Assembly: GCA_038502055.1 (NCBI GenBank)
Contig: JAXRKN010000039.1
Location: 744,001 to 808,000, forward strand
Length of the DNA stretch: 64,000 nucleotides
Direction: 5' to 3'
Source of the DNA: Tanytarsus gracilentus
Lineage: Eukaryota > Arthropoda > Insecta > Diptera > Chironomidae
Both the position numbers and the translations under genes were made by a program. The notes under the pieces are model-generated. The model was given only the letters and a program-made list of their open reading frames with translations. It was not told the origin of the DNA and did no database searches. This document shows, piece by piece, positions 1 to 12,181 of this stretch; the first letter of the stretch is position 1; every line of letters begins with the position of its first letter.

Positions 1-1695
1 CGGCCCGTTTTTTAGTCGTCTAGTAAAAGAAAATATAGCAAAAGAGATTTTTTATAATCGCGCGATTATCACTTTGTTGCTTATTTTTTTTGAGAAGGCC
101 ATTACATCAATGATACTCTTTTACACCAACGGCCATATAAACACATATACGACGAGTGAATGAAATGGTTTTCTCTCTTTTAATTCTATATTCAGATGGT
201 TATAATTTATGCAATAAGGAGTTGTGAGTTGTCTCTTCTCTCACTCACTCTCGCCTCGCTTACTCACTCGCTTTACAACATCATGTTAGCAATAAAATAA
301 AAAAGAAACACACTGAAGAGAACTCGCAAGACAGTGGAGAGAAGGTATAACAGTAAATAGGCGAGTTGAAGTGGTTAGAAGAGAAGTTTTTTATTCTTGA
401 GGTCCATCGAGCAATTACCTATCGAGAATCATCAGATTTATAGATTTTTTTTAATTATAAATTTTTGTTATATTGCAATAAAAATATAAAATTAATTAAT
501 TTTTTCTCTACTCAGCTTTGTTCTGAAGAAATTCTCTCATAATGTCAACGTAAATTTCGTAAGACGTAAAATTCCTTAAGGAAATTCGATATTTTTTTGG
601 CTCTCCTATTAAAGAATATCGATGAGGCAGAAATTTAAAAAACCTAGATACATTTCCGCTAAAATCTTCCAATCAATCAAACCCGCCAATCCTACAGTTT
701 CTCTTCAATGTACGTATGGATCTCGAAATTTAATTGAATTTTCTTTTTTTTTGCTGACGAAACGAACTACTAAAATCGCGATGATTTACAATTTAATTAG
801 CGCACATACTCGAGATGTAGATGAATTGTGCTTAGTGTGATGGCACTCGAATGTATGTTTCTACATTTTTCTATGTTCATAACTCACCTGATTGAATCTG
901 TTAGCCATTTCTCAGCCTTTTGATCGAAAATTGAAAATTTCACACGAACAAAAATAAAAAAATTCCAAAGATTTTTTTTTTAATTTAACTTCTTTTTTAT
1001 CTAAGCACCAAAAAGATTATTGAATAAGCCAAAAATGATAATTCTTTATGTTCATCTGAGCATTTTGATGGTTGCTTTTCGATGCTCTTGCATTTGATTT
1101 TTATTATGTTATGTTGAAACAAATTTTCCTTTCCATTTTTTTCTCACTCAAAAAACACAAAATAAAAAATTTTCAACACTTTTTCTAAAAAATCGCGATG
1201 TTTTGGCGATAATGTGTTATTGACAGACAATGCAGACGATTCTTATGCGTCTATTTTATAGTTTTAGACGCCTTTTAGATGTTTAATTCCGCGATTTTGA
1301 AATTTTTTACTGAATTTTAGTTCAATTGTTCGTCAAAATTTTTATAGGGCAAATTTTAAAAGTGATGTCTCGTTTTGTTTTAAATTTTGAGAATACGTTA
1401 CAGAAAATTATATGAGATTTTTGTTAAAATTGATTTTTTAGGCATTAAAAATTTAATTAATTTGTTTTTATTTTTTTAATGGAATTTAAAATATTTGAAC
1501 AGTTTTCTAAACTAAAATCATTTAAATTTCTTGAGTTTTAATTATTAACAATTTCATTCTCGTTCACTTATCCGACCAGTTCGTCTGATTCAAGTTTTCA
1601 CACACCGAAAAGAACTTTATCGCCGGTTAATGGGTCTTTCTGCTTCTCCTTAATAATTTTTAAGCGAAATAATTCGTATACAAATCGAAAAAACA
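1..1695. other. AT-rich intergenic region upstream of USP3
   Basis: I see no supported gene here. The short ORF at 622-840 has the composition of chance AT-rich translation. The 5' UTR and promoter of the USP3-type gene should lie in the last few hundred bases, but no TATA box stands out. Confidence 0.5.
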
Positions 1696-3895
1696 ATGGA
1701 ATTAAAGCAATGTAGCCATTTGAAAGAAGGAATAGGCATCGATAAGGAGTTTGTGAAAGGAAAAAAGAGTGAAAATGCATGCAAATTTGTGTGTTTTGGT
1801 AAGTTCTTCAATTTAATTTTTTTTTCGAAATCTGGCAAAAGGGCTCACATTAAAAATCATGTCCGAAATTTTTTCTTCTCGAAGATGATGATAAATTTTT
1901 TTCCAACAATATTTTTAGTTACTTTATAAAAAATTTAATAGAATTTCGTAAAAATCTGTTCCGATTAATGGCGATGCGGAATAATTTAAAAAGATCCAGT
2001 TGGTTATGATTCAATCTTAAATGTATGCAAGTAAATTTAAACTTAGAAAAAAAAGCATAAATTGAGAGTTAAACTATTTAAATCCACTTGAAAATTACGC
2101 AAAACTAAAAATCTTGAAAATTTTGTTTATGCGTACGAAATTTTATCACAGTTTACAGAAACAAAAATCGTGAAAAACATTCTAGATTGTAAAACTTTTG
2201 TTGTATCATAATAAATTATTTCAAAAAAGTAAATCATTTTCAATTTTTCTAGAATGTAAAGATGAAAAGGACAATTGGTTGTGTTTGCAATGTGGAGAGG
2301 TTCATTGTTCACGCTATGTACAGGAGCACGCAATTAAACATTCAGAATCCAGCGGACATTTGATTGCTATGAGCATTAATACAACTTCAGCATTTTGCTA
2401 CACTTGCAATGACTTTATAGATGATATGGATGAGCTTTCAGGTATTCGACACGAAATTACACCACCGAATGATGTCGGAAGCAGTGACTCTGAAGCGTCG
2501 CTTAATCTCGAAGAATCATCATCGAAATCGCGTTCGAGCCACAATCATCAGCAAGAGCCGGAAGCGACGAGCAGTACAAGCTCATATGATAGTGGATTGG
2601 ATTCGCTCTCGTCGGGTATTAATTTGCGACCACGCAAACGAACAAAATCAGATGAAGATGAAGCGCCGAAAAATGCAAAGCGAAAGGCACCGAATAAGAC
2701 ACAACGCAAGGGAGTTGGACTGAAGAATCTTGGCAATACCTGTTTCATGAACAGTGTGCTTCAATCGCTTCACAATATCCACCCATTTACCCTCTATTTT
2801 AGCAATCTACCGAAAATCGAGCAGCCAAAGCAGCGACTCGTTACGCGAAGCATTAAAGAGAATCTCGAAGAGGTATCGCTCGTTGAGGAGTTACGTAAGG
2901 TGTTGATTGATCTCAATTGTGGCGTCGATAACAACAAGACATCGATTTCACCCGAATGTCTGTTTCTTGTCATTTGGAAGGTGGTGCCACAATTTAAAGG
3001 CTATCATCAGCACGATGCTCACGAGTTTCTTCGCTATATGCTCGATCGACTTCATACGGAACTACAAGCGGTCCCCAATTCGATGCCACAGACACCAACG
3101 AATAGTAAAATGAAGAATTTTGTGTGTCCATCACCGACCAAGAAAGGCGCGTCGTTTGTCACAACCACATTCGGTGGAACATTGCTTAGTGAGGTGAAGT
3201 GTCTTGTGTGCGGGACATTCAGTCGTAAACATGATCCATTCCTTGATCTCTCGTTGGACATTCCCGAGAAATATTATAAAGATTTTTCAGACGATAGTGA
3301 GGATAAGGAGCCGTTAAGTTGTCACATCTCCGATTGTCTTTCGAGCTTTGTGGCTGTCGAAGAGTTGACCGAGACCGAACTCTACTACTGTAGTAACTGT
3401 AAGAAGAAGCAACGATCAACTAAGCGCTTTTGGATAAGACGATTGCCAAACGTTCTTTGTTTGCACATCAAGCGGTTCCGATGGAATAGCTATTATCGGT
3501 GAGTAATGCAGTTATTTAAAAAATGAATGAAAGTTATACAATTTTCTTTACTTTCTTTTTCCAGAACAAAGATTGACTTGCGCATAAACTTTCCAATTCA
3601 TGCTCTTGACTTGACTCGATTCGTTTTAAACGCTGGACCCGAGACACGTCGTTCAAATTCAAACAGCAGTATTTATGATTTGGCAGCGGTAATTGTTCAT
3701 CATGGATCTGGCACATCGAATGGTCACTATACTGCTTATGCTTGCGCGACCGGCGGAAACTGGATGCATTTCAATGACTCCTCAGTGAAGGAAGTGCCCG
3801 AGCACGTTGTCGCCGACTGCAAACCTTACATCTTATTCTACACCAAGCGAGATGGAGACAATGTATCGTCGTCGTCATCCTCCGAATCGCCCTAA
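1696..3895 (+). CDS. USP3: Ubiquitin carboxyl-terminal hydrolase 3 (USP3-type), 3 exons
   Basis: Exons are 1696-1798, 2253-3498 and 3565-3895, giving 559 aa. Donors are GTAAGT and GTGAGT, acceptors are TTCTAG and TCCAG, and codon phases join exactly. An N-terminal UBP zinc finger (Cys6/His8, then the pairs in VCFEC and CLQC, then the VHC and HAIKH His/Cys ligands) spans about residues 1-80. A Ser-rich basic linker follows, then a USP catalytic domain from about residue 187. The catalytic Cys is 198 (GNTCFMNS), His 504 (SNGHYTAYA), with Asn520/Asp521 in HFNDSS. Two CxxC pairs (CLVC, CSNC) form the USP zinc ribbon. Zinc finger plus USP order and close similarity across the whole length fit USP3, known in other animals to remove ubiquitin from histones H2A/H2B in the nucleus. 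The start is the only ATG that supplies the first zinc ligands. It converges with METTL26, whose stop is about 315 bp beyond; an AATAAA lies near 4154. No damage is seen. Confidence 0.93.
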
Positions 3896-4210
3896 GCTTA
3901 CTTATTTGAGAAAAAAAAACTTGGAGATTAAATTAGAGAGACTGAATTACTTCTCCCTCTACATTTCATTTACTTTTCTTCTTCCTTATTTATCAACTTT
4001 TCCTTCCGTTAAAATATCAGTTGTTTTGTGATTTAAAACTTTTTTTATCACACACATTCACATGCTCTTAAAGAATTCTATTTTATTTTTGCTCCCTTGT
4101 AAAATTCTGTATACAAAAACATTTCATTAATAGCTTTAGATGATTAATTTAAAAATAAAATGAAAAACAATTGACAAACCTTAAATTCAAAAATGCCGAT
4201 AAACTTTTAT

Positions 4211-4893
4211 TTAATTTTTCTTCCAAGCCAGCAACTTATTATTTGATGGTAAATTATGAATTTTAATTAACTCGATTGAATTTTCTTTCGCCAACTTCTT
4301 TAAATCTAAAATATCTCGCACACCCCATTCTGCATTTTGAGATCTCAAACTTTTATCAAATGAAACGTTACTTTCAGGTGTGAGGATATAATTTTCACTG
4401 TATGGGCCATAAGTTATTAGTAATCCTTGTGGCTTGAGAAGCTTTGATGCATTTTTAAAAAGTCCTTCCGTACATTTAAACGGAGAAATATGAATCATGT
4501 TGATGTTGAGCATCCAATCAAAAGAGTTTTGACAATCTTTGAGGGGTTGATTTTTGAACTTTGAGTCGAGCTGATTGAAATCTTGAGAGATGTCAATAAA
4601 AATTGGCTCGAGGATGTTCGAGTGACCGTGATTGTATGCATTGATGCTTGGGAACATTGCAATTTCAAATTCAGATGGCTGAAAAGTAATATTAGGGAAG
4701 TTTGGAGCGATGAAAGAAACGTGCAAGCCGGGACCTAGAAATTTACTATAAAAATTATTTTTTTTAAAATTATTAAATTAAAGTAACCTGAAGATATTTC
4801 TAAGAAATTTCCTTTAGCATCTCCGCTAACATGCTCTTTAATTGCCTCCAATATGGGTTGCTTGTTTCTTTCGCCAGCTGGATTTCTCAACAT
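4211..4893 (-). CDS. METTL26: METTL26 / UPF0585 family methyltransferase, 2 exons
   Basis: Exon 1 is 4893-4788 and exon 2 is 4734-4211 on the minus strand, separated by a 53-nt intron (CAG|GTTACT to TTTCTAG). The phases join to give EISSGPG, the SAM-binding motif I, at about residues 32-38. The product is 209 aa, against about 204 in vertebrate METTL26. Family hallmarks are AGERNKQPI near the N terminus, INMIHISPF, CTEGLF, LLITYGPY, NAEWGVRD and a C-terminal NNKLLAWKKN. The family is a predicted class I SAM-dependent methyltransferase (DUF938) whose substrate is not established. The start at 4893 (MLRNPAGERNK) is chosen because homologues begin there. An in-frame ATG at 4995 would add 34 residues and is less likely. 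The stop codon overlaps an AATAAA signal. It is convergent with USP3. Confidence 0.9.
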
Positions 4894-6892
4894 TTTATTT
4901 TTTAATAAATTTCTGCAACTTTGCTTTAATAAATTTATCAAAAACATCAAATAAATTTCAATGTTCACTAAGAAAACATTCAGCAAAACATTCAAGCATG
5001 GCCATGGACACTTTTTTTATTTCTTAAAAACCGTTATTTTTAATAATGCATCCATGTGACCAATAAATTTCAAAACACACATCGCAATATCCTATTAGCA
5101 GCTTAAGACTGAATGACCGGAAAATTTAGAGAGCAGCGTCAAAATCGTGCAATTGAAAGAAGAAAATCCTTTAAGTGATGATTCGTGGCGATAAAAACTG
5201 TCAATCAGTATAGAAATTGAATAAAGTTATAGAGAAGATTTATTGTTTTTCATGAAGGTCTATTGCGATCTTCAGGTAACAAATGATATCGATGTATAAG
5301 AACGACCAAAAATTACGTTACACGTAAAAAATTTAATAAATCTGCCTTAAAGTGTAATTTTTGAACAAGTACTTATTTTTTACAAAATCTTAATCAAAAG
5401 TTGTTTAAAATTCAGAAAAAAAATTTCAATAAAGAAACGTCTCCCAAAAAATAATATAAAAGGCGTGAGAAAGGTTTTTCTACTTATTTTTTTTTATTAA
5501 AGCATGTGACAACAACTGACAACACAACCGTCTGTTTCCCTTTACATGCGTTTCTTTTTGTGTATTGTCATCATCGTGATGCTTTGTAAGGGATCGAAAA
5601 TTTCCATTTTCTTATTTCACAACAATATCGACAGCATGCAAGAGAGAGACACTGAAAAGAAAAATAGGCGGGAAAAGAGGGAAATTTTCAATAGATGAAA
5701 ACTTTCATCGAATTTTTTAAAAAATTGAAAAATTTATTGTGAAAATATAAATTTACTCATTCAAAGGTTCCTTTTCAAAGGGGAGAAGAATTAAGTATGC
5801 TAGGTGTTGAATACAACATGAGTTTTGGTGACTTTGTGAAAAACTTTTCTCTTAAACTCAAACATACTCACACATCGTATACGAGAGACTTTTGCGAATG
5901 TGTCACGTTCGATAATACCAAAAAAAAGAAAGAAAATTTTGTTTTTTCTTTCTCGATGAACATCATAATAGAGAATGAACATTTGTAAAAGTGACACGTT
6001 ATATTTGCATGTCGAACTTATAAGTTTACATTTTTACTCTCCCTTTTCATTATCTTTCGTGACTCATTTCAAACTGTAATTTTTCAAACGTTTTGTTTAG
6101 TTTTATAATAAAATACTTTAGAAATTAGTCACCCTATAAAGCATCAACTTCCTTCAATTATAAGAATGTCAATACCTTGAGGCAAAAATCAACAATAAAA
6201 CTTATTATCCGTGCGTGTGTGCCTGGAAGCTAATAAAAAGAGATTGGGAATTTTCATCATGTTAACAGCACATGTGTCAGGTCCAAAAAATATACAAAAG
6301 CATCGCAATCCAACCCTCGAATTTTCCCAATCACAAATGCCGTGTCGAGGATTAAAATATTACACACAAAAATTCCTTCAAGGTGTTGGAATAACTTTTA
6401 TTATTTGAAGGGTTGAGGCAGTTATTAGCATCGAAATATAGAATTAAAAATTCTTTAAATCATTAATCAATTTGTTTATGTCTCTCTTGTACATAATAAA
6501 CATCGGTATAGGTGTTTTGTTGTCTCTTCAACAGAGAAATTTGTATCGTAATTAAACTTGTTTATTTATTCATTGACTTTTTATGGCCAACGTCTGATTC
6601 TCTTGAGGGTGTCTATTTGATATGAGGATGGCCATTAAGCATAGTGAAAAAGGTTTACATTATCTCATCGTGACAACGATGATGGGTGGACATCATCAGA
6701 CACTTCATTAATGAGGGTCAAATTAAGATGATTCCATTTAATTGTTGGGACAGGCAATGATGAGGATATTCAGAGGAGAGAATTTTTATGGGAAAATGTT
6801 TAAAGAGGAATTAATGTATTGAGATTTGTCGGAAGATTTAATTATTTTCATTATTTTCCAAATTATTATTGCAGATTGGAAAAAAGCTCTAT
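4894..6892. other. Intergenic region upstream of METTL26
   Basis: This should contain the METTL26 promoter and 5' UTR. I see no further gene. Overlapping ORFs on both strands at 5797-5997 and 6211-6408 look like chance. It ends at repeat A copy 1. Confidence 0.45.
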
Positions 6893-7962
6893 AAAATGTT
6901 TCAAAACCCACACGTGGGTGTTGCCGTGTAACCCACTTGTAACAGATCAGTATCGGAAATGTAACATGGCGAAGTCCAATGAAGAAGCCTTGGAGAAGCC
7001 AAAAGGGAAGCCTTATGGAAAATATTTCTCAATTATGTTACATTTCCCACTGTGTTTCATTTTCCACCATGTTCCATTTTTCACTATGTTCCATTTTCTA
7101 TTGTGTTCCATTTTCCACTGTGTTCCATTTTCCACTGTGTTCCATTTTCCACTATGTTCCATTTTCCACTGTGTTCCATTTTCCACTGTGTCTCATTTTC
7201 CATTATGTTCCATTTCCCACTATGTTCCATTTTCCACTGTGTTTCATTTTCCATTATGTTTCATTTTCACCATGTTCAATTTTCCACTATGTTTCATTTT
7301 CCACTATGTTCCATTTTCCACTGTGTTCCATTTTCCACTGTGTTCCATTTTCCACTGTGTTCCATTTTCCACAGTGTTCCATTTTCAGATCCATGCCAAT
7401 CGATTCCTGGTCAAATTCCGAGTTCAACGAGGTACATGAAGCCATACTTTTAAAAAATGGACATTAGTGGCATTCCTTGGACACTCCTGGCCGGCCGTGA
7501 CGGTCATTCTTAAAAATATAATGCTAATCAATTCCTGATGCAATTACGAGTTCAACGAGGTAATGAAGCCATCTTTTAAAAATGGACATTAGGGGCACTA
7601 CTGGCCGGCGTGATGGACATTGGTGGCACTCTTGGATGGCCATGATAGAAATTCCTCAAATATCATCAATGCCTTTCGATTCCTGATACAAATACGAGTT
7701 CAACGACATACATGAAGCCATATAACAGGAAATTTGTATGAAAAATGGCATTTAGGGCTGTCCATGGCACGACCTGTGGTCATGACCCTCATAATTCTTA
7801 AAATGGCCGAATCTAAATTCATAGACCTACCATTTGGCGAAAACTAGAAGTCTCTAGCTATCTCAGGAGCCGAGATCTCGATGGAACAGACGGACGGACA
7901 GACGGACGGACGGAAATAGGCGCATATAAGTGTTACACCACTTCGTGGGTTACACTAAAAAT
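6893..7962. mobile_element. Repeat family A copy 1 (Helentron-associated/mini-me-like, non-autonomous)
   Basis: One end begins AAAATGTTTCAAAACCCAC and the other ends CGTGGGTTACACTAAAAAT. These termini are shared with copies at 24270, 29311 and 44733. The order is a terminus with an imperfect CACGTG-centred inverted repeat, a 17-bp minisatellite (7030-7390), about three diverged roughly 150-bp units each containing GAGTTCAACGA, a conserved block, a run of GACGG/GACAG tetramers (GTCY on the other strand), and a terminus able to form the CCAC-TTC-GTGG hairpin. A GTCY microsatellite beside a conserved block is typical of dipteran mini-me/DINE-1 type Helentron-associated elements. There is no transposase. 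No target duplication is seen, which fits that class. The class assignment is inference. Confidence 0.7.
7030..7390. repeat. 17-bp minisatellite inside repeat A copy 1
   Basis: About 21 units of GTGTTCCATTTTCCACT with A/G and C/T variants. Because 17 is not a multiple of 3 and the unit lacks stops, all three plus frames are open here and give repetitive FHFPLCSIFHC-type peptides. These are not genes. Confidence 0.9.
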
Positions 7963-10900
7963 CACCTCAAATAATCTAAATTGCAGATTATTTTCACCCT
8001 CTCATATTCAACATGATTGATTGATGTGCTAGCGAGAACATAATGCAGGTTTTCGATAAATTTAAGCCAACAAAAACAGTGCGATATATTCAATTTGTTG
8101 ATGGTGAAAATGTAGCCAGAGAAGTTGATTTGAATAATGTGCAGAGTATGGCGATGAAAAATAACAAAAACTGATGGAGTCGATATGAATTTTATTTTTT
8201 CCTGCATCTCTCGCTCACACGTTCAAGTGGATGAATATCTCCAATATGGTGCATTCACTGTCATGATCCTTTATATGTATTGTATACATACCGTTCATCT
8301 CATCATCAAAAGTCCATGTTTTGTTCTTAATATGACATGACTTTATTTCGAAAAATTTATTATTCAGAAAATGTTCGAATATGTCGCGTGTGTTAGGATG
8401 ACAAAGTGGTTTGTTGCTATAAAGTTGAGAGAGCTTGCAGGAGTGTAAAAATTTACTTTATTTAAAAAGTTTTTTAAAACCGTCAAAAAATCTTCCACCC
8501 CTTGAATTTCAACGTCAAGTGACTTTGGGTGATATTATGCATGGAATCAAATACAAATGAGCACAATGTGTGGAAAAATGGCAACATATTTTAATTACTT
8601 GTGCTCTAGCAGATTTTTTCATTCGCATTCTTGAATTGCACAATTTTTTCTTAATCTCTGGAAATAAAAACTTTTATGCTCAACCTTTTATCTGCAATGT
8701 GAATGTGCTTTCACGTGTAGAGATTTAAAAATTATGTTGTTGTTGAAATGTACCGCGATATGCACAAAGTAACTGCTGCATATTGGCTTGTCGTACATTT
8801 ATTATTAATTTTTACTACTGTGGGGTTTATTCGAGAATTTTGTTCATTTTTTAAGTGTTTTATTTTCCACGTAAATTTATTCTTTTACAATCATGATAAA
8901 TGTTGAACTTAATTCACATATATGAACTGCTTACAAGCTTGGCATGTGACATTACCACCGTATAAATGTCCAAGCGATAGTCGAGTTATTATGATAAATG
9001 ATTGGTAGCTGTGTTCAGTAGTGAAATGAATGGGAAAATGCTGAATGAATTTAAATTTTTTGTTTGTGACTTTTTCCTCTGTCTGCCGGTCGGTTTTTTT
9101 TGGTTGAAGGCGAATTGTGCTTTAATTTTTTGAACAAAAGTTTTTTCCTGACAAAAAAAAGTTTTCCCTCTCTATAAAGTACACACACAGATTGAAATCA
9201 TCGATAGCACTTTCCAATTTAAATTTATCTTTCAGAGTGACTGGACAATTTTCCATAGGAGCATGAAAAAAATTCTCTCACACCCACTCACAGTAAAATG
9301 CTGATATTGTCAGAATTATTACATCTGTCCATGGTTAAATGACACACAACAATATTGAGAGCGAAAAGAGAGACAATTATTAAATTATGTCAGTGATAAT
9401 TTATGCGATGGCTTATAATTACTGATTAATACCAGAAATGACAATTAAATTGAGAGTCGAGAGGAAAAAAAGAACAAACGAGATGGGATTGCTCGACTGC
9501 CAAATTGCTTGTAATCGATTTTATCTTCTTGACAATAAAATAACAACGGGAATGAAGATGGCAAGGTTTGGAATTTTTAAAAAATTTCAAAATATTTTAA
9601 AAATTAATCAATATTAAAATTTTGAGTGTCCCTTCATGTATTTCAAAAATGTTGAAAACAATAGGAAGAAAGTGCTGAGCAAAGAGGAACAAATAGAACA
9701 AAAACATAAAAGTGACGCCAGAATTTTCCTTCTCAAAATAACAAGTGGTTCGCCACACACACACACCATGCCACCCTCCCGGAAGCGAGAAAGATTCTTT
9801 GCCTTATTTGCTTTGAGCATGTTTTTACGGTTGAACCACATTATTTTTATTGCATAACATAAAAAAATCTATTATCCCTCCTCACTCATGTGTATTTGAC
9901 GCTGTGAACAAAAAAAGGGATGATCTCCAATCTCTCTCCCAGTTGGGTATTTGTTTCAATAATGTGTCCATTTGTCGTTAGTCTCATGTTCGCTTTGATT
10001 ACCATTTACTTGAATTGGCTTTTTGTCATACAAATCATCTTTAATACTCGAGACGTTTGGGAGTCGGAGAGGGATTGAAAAGGATTTACATTTAAGGACC
10101 AAAGCATTTTAGTCTCATCACGTACCGTTTTCTTCTTTAAATGATTTTTTATTAAATTTTTTATTTTGGAATAGAAATTGAATCAGAAAAATATTCCCGA
10201 GTAAATTGTCAATTAATGAGTACAACAAGACAAAAAATTAAAAACTAATTTTGAACGCAACACCAATAGGTTTATAAATTTAAAATAATTTGTTTAAAAA
10301 TCCATGTCTTATCGAATTACATTTACCTCAAAACCGAGATTTAATTTTTTTCGAATCCCACAAGAAATCTTGGCAACAATTCCTCATTCCCCGCATCTCA
10401 ACATCAATGCACCAAATGGCAATAACTGCAATGAAATTTCTTCTTCTATTGAGGATGAAAAAATAAATTGGAATGGCAATCAAAACAGAAATATAAATTT
10501 TAAGCTCCCTGTGAATGTAAACTTGAGTGGTGTGGGAGAGCCGGATGGAAAATCTGGCGAGTAATAACTTTTATGGTTTTTTAAAAGTTTTCATCGTCTT
10601 CGCATAAACATTTCCTTTTTATTACATTTCTTTGTGATGTTTTTTTTTGCAAAGGGACGACCCTTCCCCATGCAATGTCATGTTGTTGCTTTTTCTTCGC
10701 CGCAAATTATCAATTTTTTTGGTGGTTGAGGAATTTAATAAATTCTTTCGATCATTGGTAGTCGAATGTCGATCGAGGGATGAATTTTTAATATTTTCAA
10801 TATCCAACGAGGTGAAACATGTGTTTAGGGTGGTTATGAAGGAAGGAAAAATTCATTACTTTTTCATTTTTCTTGTCACACGGCGAAATAAAGTTATTAA

Positions 10901-11782
10901 GGAGAAAAATCACGTAAATAGTTTTGATTTTAAAAAAATACAAAATCAACTTTCTCAATTTATTTTTTCTTTTCCATCAATTATTTAAAATTCTCTTTCT
11001 GATTTAAATCAATGATGTGCAAACACGTCGAAACACATCAAGGAATCACTTCAAATCCTCGCAAGTGCTTTTCATTCCGCATCTGAGTGAAGCTTAAAAC
11101 AAAAATGCATTTCTCACTTCATCAATTTGTTCTCGCAAACTCTTTTCAATTTGCAACTGCTTTCATTTCCACTTTCACTCACAGTCGATTCGATTTATCA
11201 TTCTGCGATTGGAGGGTAAAAATAATTGGTGGGTTGAAAAAATTTATGAAAAATTTTTAACGGATTTTTAAATTTTAAATTTTTAAATATTAAATTTTAT
11301 TAAAAAATTTTGGAGTTTCGAATCCTTGATACCGAACTATGGACTCCGTTGATAGCTCTATACCATAGCCAACGATTGTGCCTCAGTTGATTCAACATGC
11401 GCCAGCTAAATTGCCCATGAAATTCACTTTTTATTGCTCCCTCTGAACATTTTTCACGTTGTTTAAATAAATAATTATGCATTCAAGTACCTCGTCGCAT
11501 TCATCGAGTTTATTTTGTGCCAAGAGAGAGAAAAATCTATCGCAACTTCACCGGTGATGAATGATGTCCGAGAAGTATGCGAGAGTTTTTTTCAGATCGC
11601 TTAATATTATTTTAAATCTTAATTTGAGTGTTAAGGCAATTGATTCGATTGAAATTGCAGCTGATAAAACTTTCGGGCCGAATAGGAAATTTAGTTAAAT
11701 TTAAGCGTGATTAAGTGATATTAAATAGAGTGACATAATTTGAGTGATTCTAAATAATAATTGACTTAAATTAAAAATTTAG
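7963..11782. other. Intergenic region with no supported gene
   Basis: Mostly AT-rich DNA. Two ORFs have somewhat protein-like composition but no recognised homology: 8043-8174 (+) and 10304-10564 (+, 86 aa, Asn-rich, ending VGEPDGKSGE). The long overlapping ORFs at 9614-9857 and 10622-10988 look like chance. A copy of the recurrent CCACCCCTTGAA motif lies at 8495-8506. Confidence 0.4.
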
Positions 11783-12045
11783 GGAAGATTTTCAAATATT
11801 TTATGGATTTTTTCAATTTTTGAGTGGAAAATTTTTTGCACAACTTTCGAGGCGAGCGGCGAAAAAGTTCAAATTTCTGGCATCGCTGGAACTTTCAATG
11901 CATTTTTGAGCGCCAAGTCAAACCACATTGACCTCATCATGATTCACGGACACGATCAGGCGATGACATCGTTCTCGAAGTTGTTAGAAATGGCGATGGT
12001 GAAGTTGAGAGCACGCTAAATGTCAAAGTCACTAAAGCAAAATAA
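11783..12045 (+). pseudogene. Broken coding remnant, frameshifted, unidentified
   Basis: Two adjoining frames read like protein while the flanks do not. One is open from 11783 to the stop at 12017 and contains SGEKVQISGIAGTFNAFL from about 11858. The next is protein-like from about 11962, reading GDDIVLEVVRNGDGEV, to a TAA at 12043 followed by AATAAA. A one-base shift near 11955-11965 would join them; no splice pair explains the change. I do not recognise the family. The acidic, Gly/Val-rich composition is unlike chance AT-rich translation. It is convergent with the LRR+BTB gene. Confidence 0.3.
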
Positions 12046-12181
12046 ATTCAAATTCATCGTCAATCCTGGGTCGATGGTTTCAGCTGGATGAAAAAGATTT
12101 TTGGATGATTTCGAGAAGTTTTAAATAGACTGAAGTTAATAAAGAAAAGTTGAAAAAATTACAGTTTTTTAAGTAATTTAT

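Noticed and set aside
6819..7467. Three overlapping plus-strand ORFs of 133-206 aa
   Set aside because: They are the 17-bp minisatellite of repeat A read in all three frames, not a gene.
10304..10988. ORFs of 86 and 113 aa as a possible novel gene
   Set aside because: Asn/Phe-rich composition, no homology recognised, no convincing splice links or regulatory context. Kept only as a note in the region entry.
11300..11482. Possible tRNA or Pol III gene on the minus strand (TGGCGCATG near TTCGAA and a T-run)
   Set aside because: A and B boxes match poorly and no cloverleaf can be drawn.
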